Assembly: GCA_958436995.1 (NCBI GenBank)
Contig: CAUBMI010000090.1
Span: forward strand, 1 to 5,672
Source of the DNA: an uncultured Collinsella sp.
GTDB lineage: Bacteria; Actinomycetota; Coriobacteriia; Coriobacteriales; Coriobacteriaceae
Direction of reading: 5' to 3'
DNA length: 5,672 nucleotides
The position numbers and the translations under genes are program-made. Under the pieces are notes generated by a model. The model saw only the letters and a list, made by a program, of their open reading frames with translations, did not search any database and had not been told where the DNA came from. Of the stretch, positions 3,566-5,672 are shown one piece after another (the first letter of the stretch is position 1; every line of letters begins with the position of its first letter).

Positions 3566-5672
3566 ATGTTAGACCGTTTTACCGATCGCGCGCGCAAGGT
3601 CATGTCCATGGCCAAGCAAGAGGCGCTCGATCTTCATTCAAATAAGGTGGGTACCGAGCACCTGCTGCTCGCGCTCGCCAAGGAGGACGAGGGTATTGCC
3701 GCCGAGGCGCTGCGTTCGCTCGATATCTCCTACGACGACATCATGGACACCCTCAAGGAGGTCCAGACCACCGTTCCCGAGCCCAGCGAGGAGACCGAGG
3801 CAGCCAAGCTCGCCTTTACGCCGCTCGTCATTAGCGTGATGGAGCGTTCATTCCGTGTGGCGCGTGAGAACAACCAGACCTACGTGTCGACCGAGCACCT
3901 GCTCATCGGCATTGTCGAAGAGGGCAACGGCATGGCCATGGACATCCTCATGCGCTTGGGTGTGTCGTCCGCCTCCATCAAAAAGGCTATCGAGAAACTC
4001 ACCGCCAAGGACCAGGATAAGAAGCGCCCGCTCGCTGGCGCCGGTGCTGGTCGTCCCGGTACGGGCCTGCCGTTCTTTAGCGGCTCGGATGCCTCCCAGC
4101 AAAAGGGGAGCGGCACCGATACGCTTAAGCAATTCGCGACCAACCTTACGCAGAAGGCACGCGACGGCGAACTCGATCCGGTGATCGGCCGCGAAAAGGA
4201 AGTCCAGCGTATGATGGAGATCCTTTCGCGCCGCACCAAGAACAACCCGCTCATTCTGGGCGACCCCGGCGTGGGCAAGACGGCCATCGTCGAGGGCCTA
4301 GCTCAGCAGATTGCAGCCGGCAACGTGCCCGAGAACCTCATGAACCAGAATATCTGGACGCTTGACCTGCCGGGTCTTGTCGCGGGTGCCAAGTATCGCG
4401 GCGAGTTTGAGGAGCGCCTCAAGAACGTGATCCAGGAGGCAACCGAAGCCGACGACGTCATCCTGTTTATCGACGAGATGCACACCATCATCGGTGCCGG
4501 TTCCGCCGAGGGCTCCATCGACGCGAGCTCTATGCTCAAGCCCGTGCTTGCGCGCGGCGCCTTCCAGATTATTGGCGCCACCACGGCCGAGGAGTTCCGC
4601 AAGTACCTCACCAAGGACCCGGCCTTCGAGCGTCGCTTCCAGACCATTGATGTCGAGGAGCCGAGCGTCGAGGACACGGTCAAGATCCTGACCGCGCTCA
4701 AGCCGCGCTACGAGGAGCACCACCATGTGCGCTATACGCAGGGTGCTATCGAGGCCGCCGCGAACCTTTCCAACCGCTACATCCAGGATCGCTTCCTGCC
4801 CGATAAGGCCATCGACCTCATCGACGAGGCCGGTGCCCGCGCTCGCATCGCCGCGAATCGCGCGCCCGAGCCGGTGCGCGAGGCCGAGCATCGCATAGAG
4901 GAGCTCAAGGCCGCCGCGCAGGAGGCCACCGAGAGCGACGACATGAACAAGGCCGCCGAGATCACCGAGCAGCAGAAGGCCGCCGAGATTGAGCTCGCCG
5001 AGGCCAAGGCCGCCTGGACCGCTGAGCTCGACGCCAGCCCGCTCACCATCGATGTGAGTCAGATTGCCGACATCGTGTCCGTGACTTCGGGCGTGCCGGT
5101 GTCCTCGCTGACCGAGAGCGAGAGCCGTCGCCTGCTGCAGACCGAAAGCGTGCTCAAGACCCGCATCATCGGCCAGGACGAGGCTGTCGAGGCCGTGGCC
5201 AAGGCAGTGCGCCGCAGCCGCTCACCCCTCAAGGACCCGCGTCGCCCCGGCGGTAGCTTTATCTTCCTGGGCCCCACCGGCACGGGCAAGACTGAGCTCG
5301 CCAAGACGCTCGCCGAGTACCTCTTTGGCAGCAAGGACGCGCTCATCAGCTTTGACATGTCGGAGTTCGGCAGCGAGTTCGAGGTCTCCAAGCTCATCGG
5401 TAGCCCTCCGGGTTACGTGGGTCACGACGAGGGCGGTCAGCTTACCAAGGCCGTTCGTCGTCACCCGTATTCGGTCGTGCTGTTCGACGAGATCGAGAAG
5501 GCGCACCCCGACATCTTCAACATTCTGTTGCAGGTGCTGGAGGAGGGTCGTCTGACCGATAGCCAAGGCAAGACGGTCGACTTCCGCAACACCGTGATCA
5601 TCATGACGTCTAACGTTGGCGCCCGCGAGATCGCGCAGGATGCGAGCGTGGGCTTTGGCACCACCGGCGAGC
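3566..5672 (+). CDS. clpC: ATP-dependent Clp protease ATP-binding subunit ClpC (HSP100), 3' end outside window
   Basis: AAA+ unfoldase that threads substrate proteins into the ClpP protease in the cytoplasm. 702 codons are visible; the family is usually about 810-860 residues. Start ATG 3566 has GAGGAA ending 5 bases upstream, and the N-terminus MLDRFTDRARKVMSMAKQEA is typical ClpC. Domains: double Clp N repeat (about 1-145, each with a TEHLL motif); a Gly-rich linker (about 150-190); ATPase D1 with Walker A GDPGVGKT (232-239), pore loop KYRG (276-279), Walker B LFIDE (D303, E304) and ERRF arginine-finger region (355-358); a short coiled-coil/UVR-like middle domain (about 438-490), far shorter than in ClpB; ATPase D2 with Walker A GPTGTGKT (569-576), pore loop GYVG (616-619) and Walker B VVLFDE (D641, E642). 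All visible catalytic residues are intact. The window ends inside D2, before the expected C-terminal ClpP-docking loop. ClpB is excluded by the short middle domain and the N-terminal sequence. Confidence 0.96.
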   Translation, partial: MLDRFTDRARKVMSMAKQEALDLHSNKVGTEHLLLALAKEDEGIAAEALRSLDISYDDIMDTLKEVQTTVPEPSEETEAAKLAFTPLVISVMERSFRVARENNQTYVSTEHLLIGIVEEGNGMAMDILMRLGVSSASIKKAIEKLTAKDQDKKRPLAGAGAGRPGTGLPFFSGSDASQQKGSGTDTLKQFATNLTQKARDGELDPVIGREKEVQRMMEILSRRTKNNPLILGDPGVGKTAIVEGLAQQIAAGNVPENLMNQNIWTLDLPGLVAGAKYRGEFEERLKNVIQEATEADDVILFIDEMHTIIGAGSAEGSIDASSMLKPVLARGAFQIIGATTAEEFRKYLTKDPAFERRFQTIDVEEPSVEDTVKILTALKPRYEEHHHVRYTQGAIEAAANLSNRYIQDRFLPDKAIDLIDEAGARARIAANRAPEPVREAEHRIEELKAAAQEATESDDMNKAAEITEQQKAAEIELAEAKAAWTAELDASPLTIDVSQIADIVSVTSGVPVSSLTESESRRLLQTESVLKTRIIGQDEAVEAVAKAVRRSRSPLKDPRRPGGSFIFLGPTGTGKTELAKTLAEYLFGSKDALISFDMSEFGSEFEVSKLIGSPPGYVGHDEGGQLTKAVRRHPYSVVLFDEIEKAHPDIFNILLQVLEEGRLTDSQGKTVDFRNTVIIMTSNVGAREIAQDASVGFGTTGE

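Noticed and set aside
4298..4891. 197-codon minus-strand frame inside clpC
   Set aside because: It mirrors codon-position bias of the well-supported clpC gene; there is no ribosome binding site or domain.

Overview
The window looks like chromosomal DNA from a high-GC actinobacterium of the class Coriobacteriia, most like Collinsella. The basis is overall protein resemblance, GC-rich codon use, a lysyl-tRNA synthetase carrying an extra C-terminal tRNA-binding domain, and palindromic intergenic repeats of a kind I associate with Collinsella. The genus is inferred; no database search was possible. All four genes lie on the + strand.

Layout. (1) 1-599 is the 3' end of lysS: the class II motif 3 region, then a linker and a Trbp111/MetG-C-type tRNA-binding domain. 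(2) 600-903 is a 304-base gap holding a perfect 12-bp palindrome just after the lysS stop, a good intrinsic terminator (678-712), a small REP-like palindrome (767-797) and a weak candidate promoter. (3) 904-2472 is a threonine/serine exporter (ThrE) family membrane protein with a long acidic N-terminal tail; its start is set by the ribosome binding site at 887-896. (4) 2473-2784 is a 312-base gap with two abutting palindromes that form a composite repeat-like element (2473-2578), a pair of overlapping short hairpins (2622-2646) and a very strong terminator (2692-2744). (5) 2785-3378 encodes a small four-helix membrane protein made of two DUF2798-like halves. (6) 3379-3565 is the clpC leader region, with short inverted repeats and a GC-rich hairpin. 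(7) 3566 to the window end is clpC, a HSP100 AAA+ unfoldase, cut off after 702 codons inside the second ATPase domain.

Functional reading. lysS (translation) and clpC (protein quality control with the ClpP protease) are housekeeping genes. The two membrane-protein genes between them are each bounded by terminators or palindromes, so they look like independent transcription units, not one operon. I found no RNA gene, CRISPR array, transposase, phage gene or complete mobile element. The most unusual content is in the intergenic palindromes and the LysRS domain fusion. I see no convincing new multi-gene system here.
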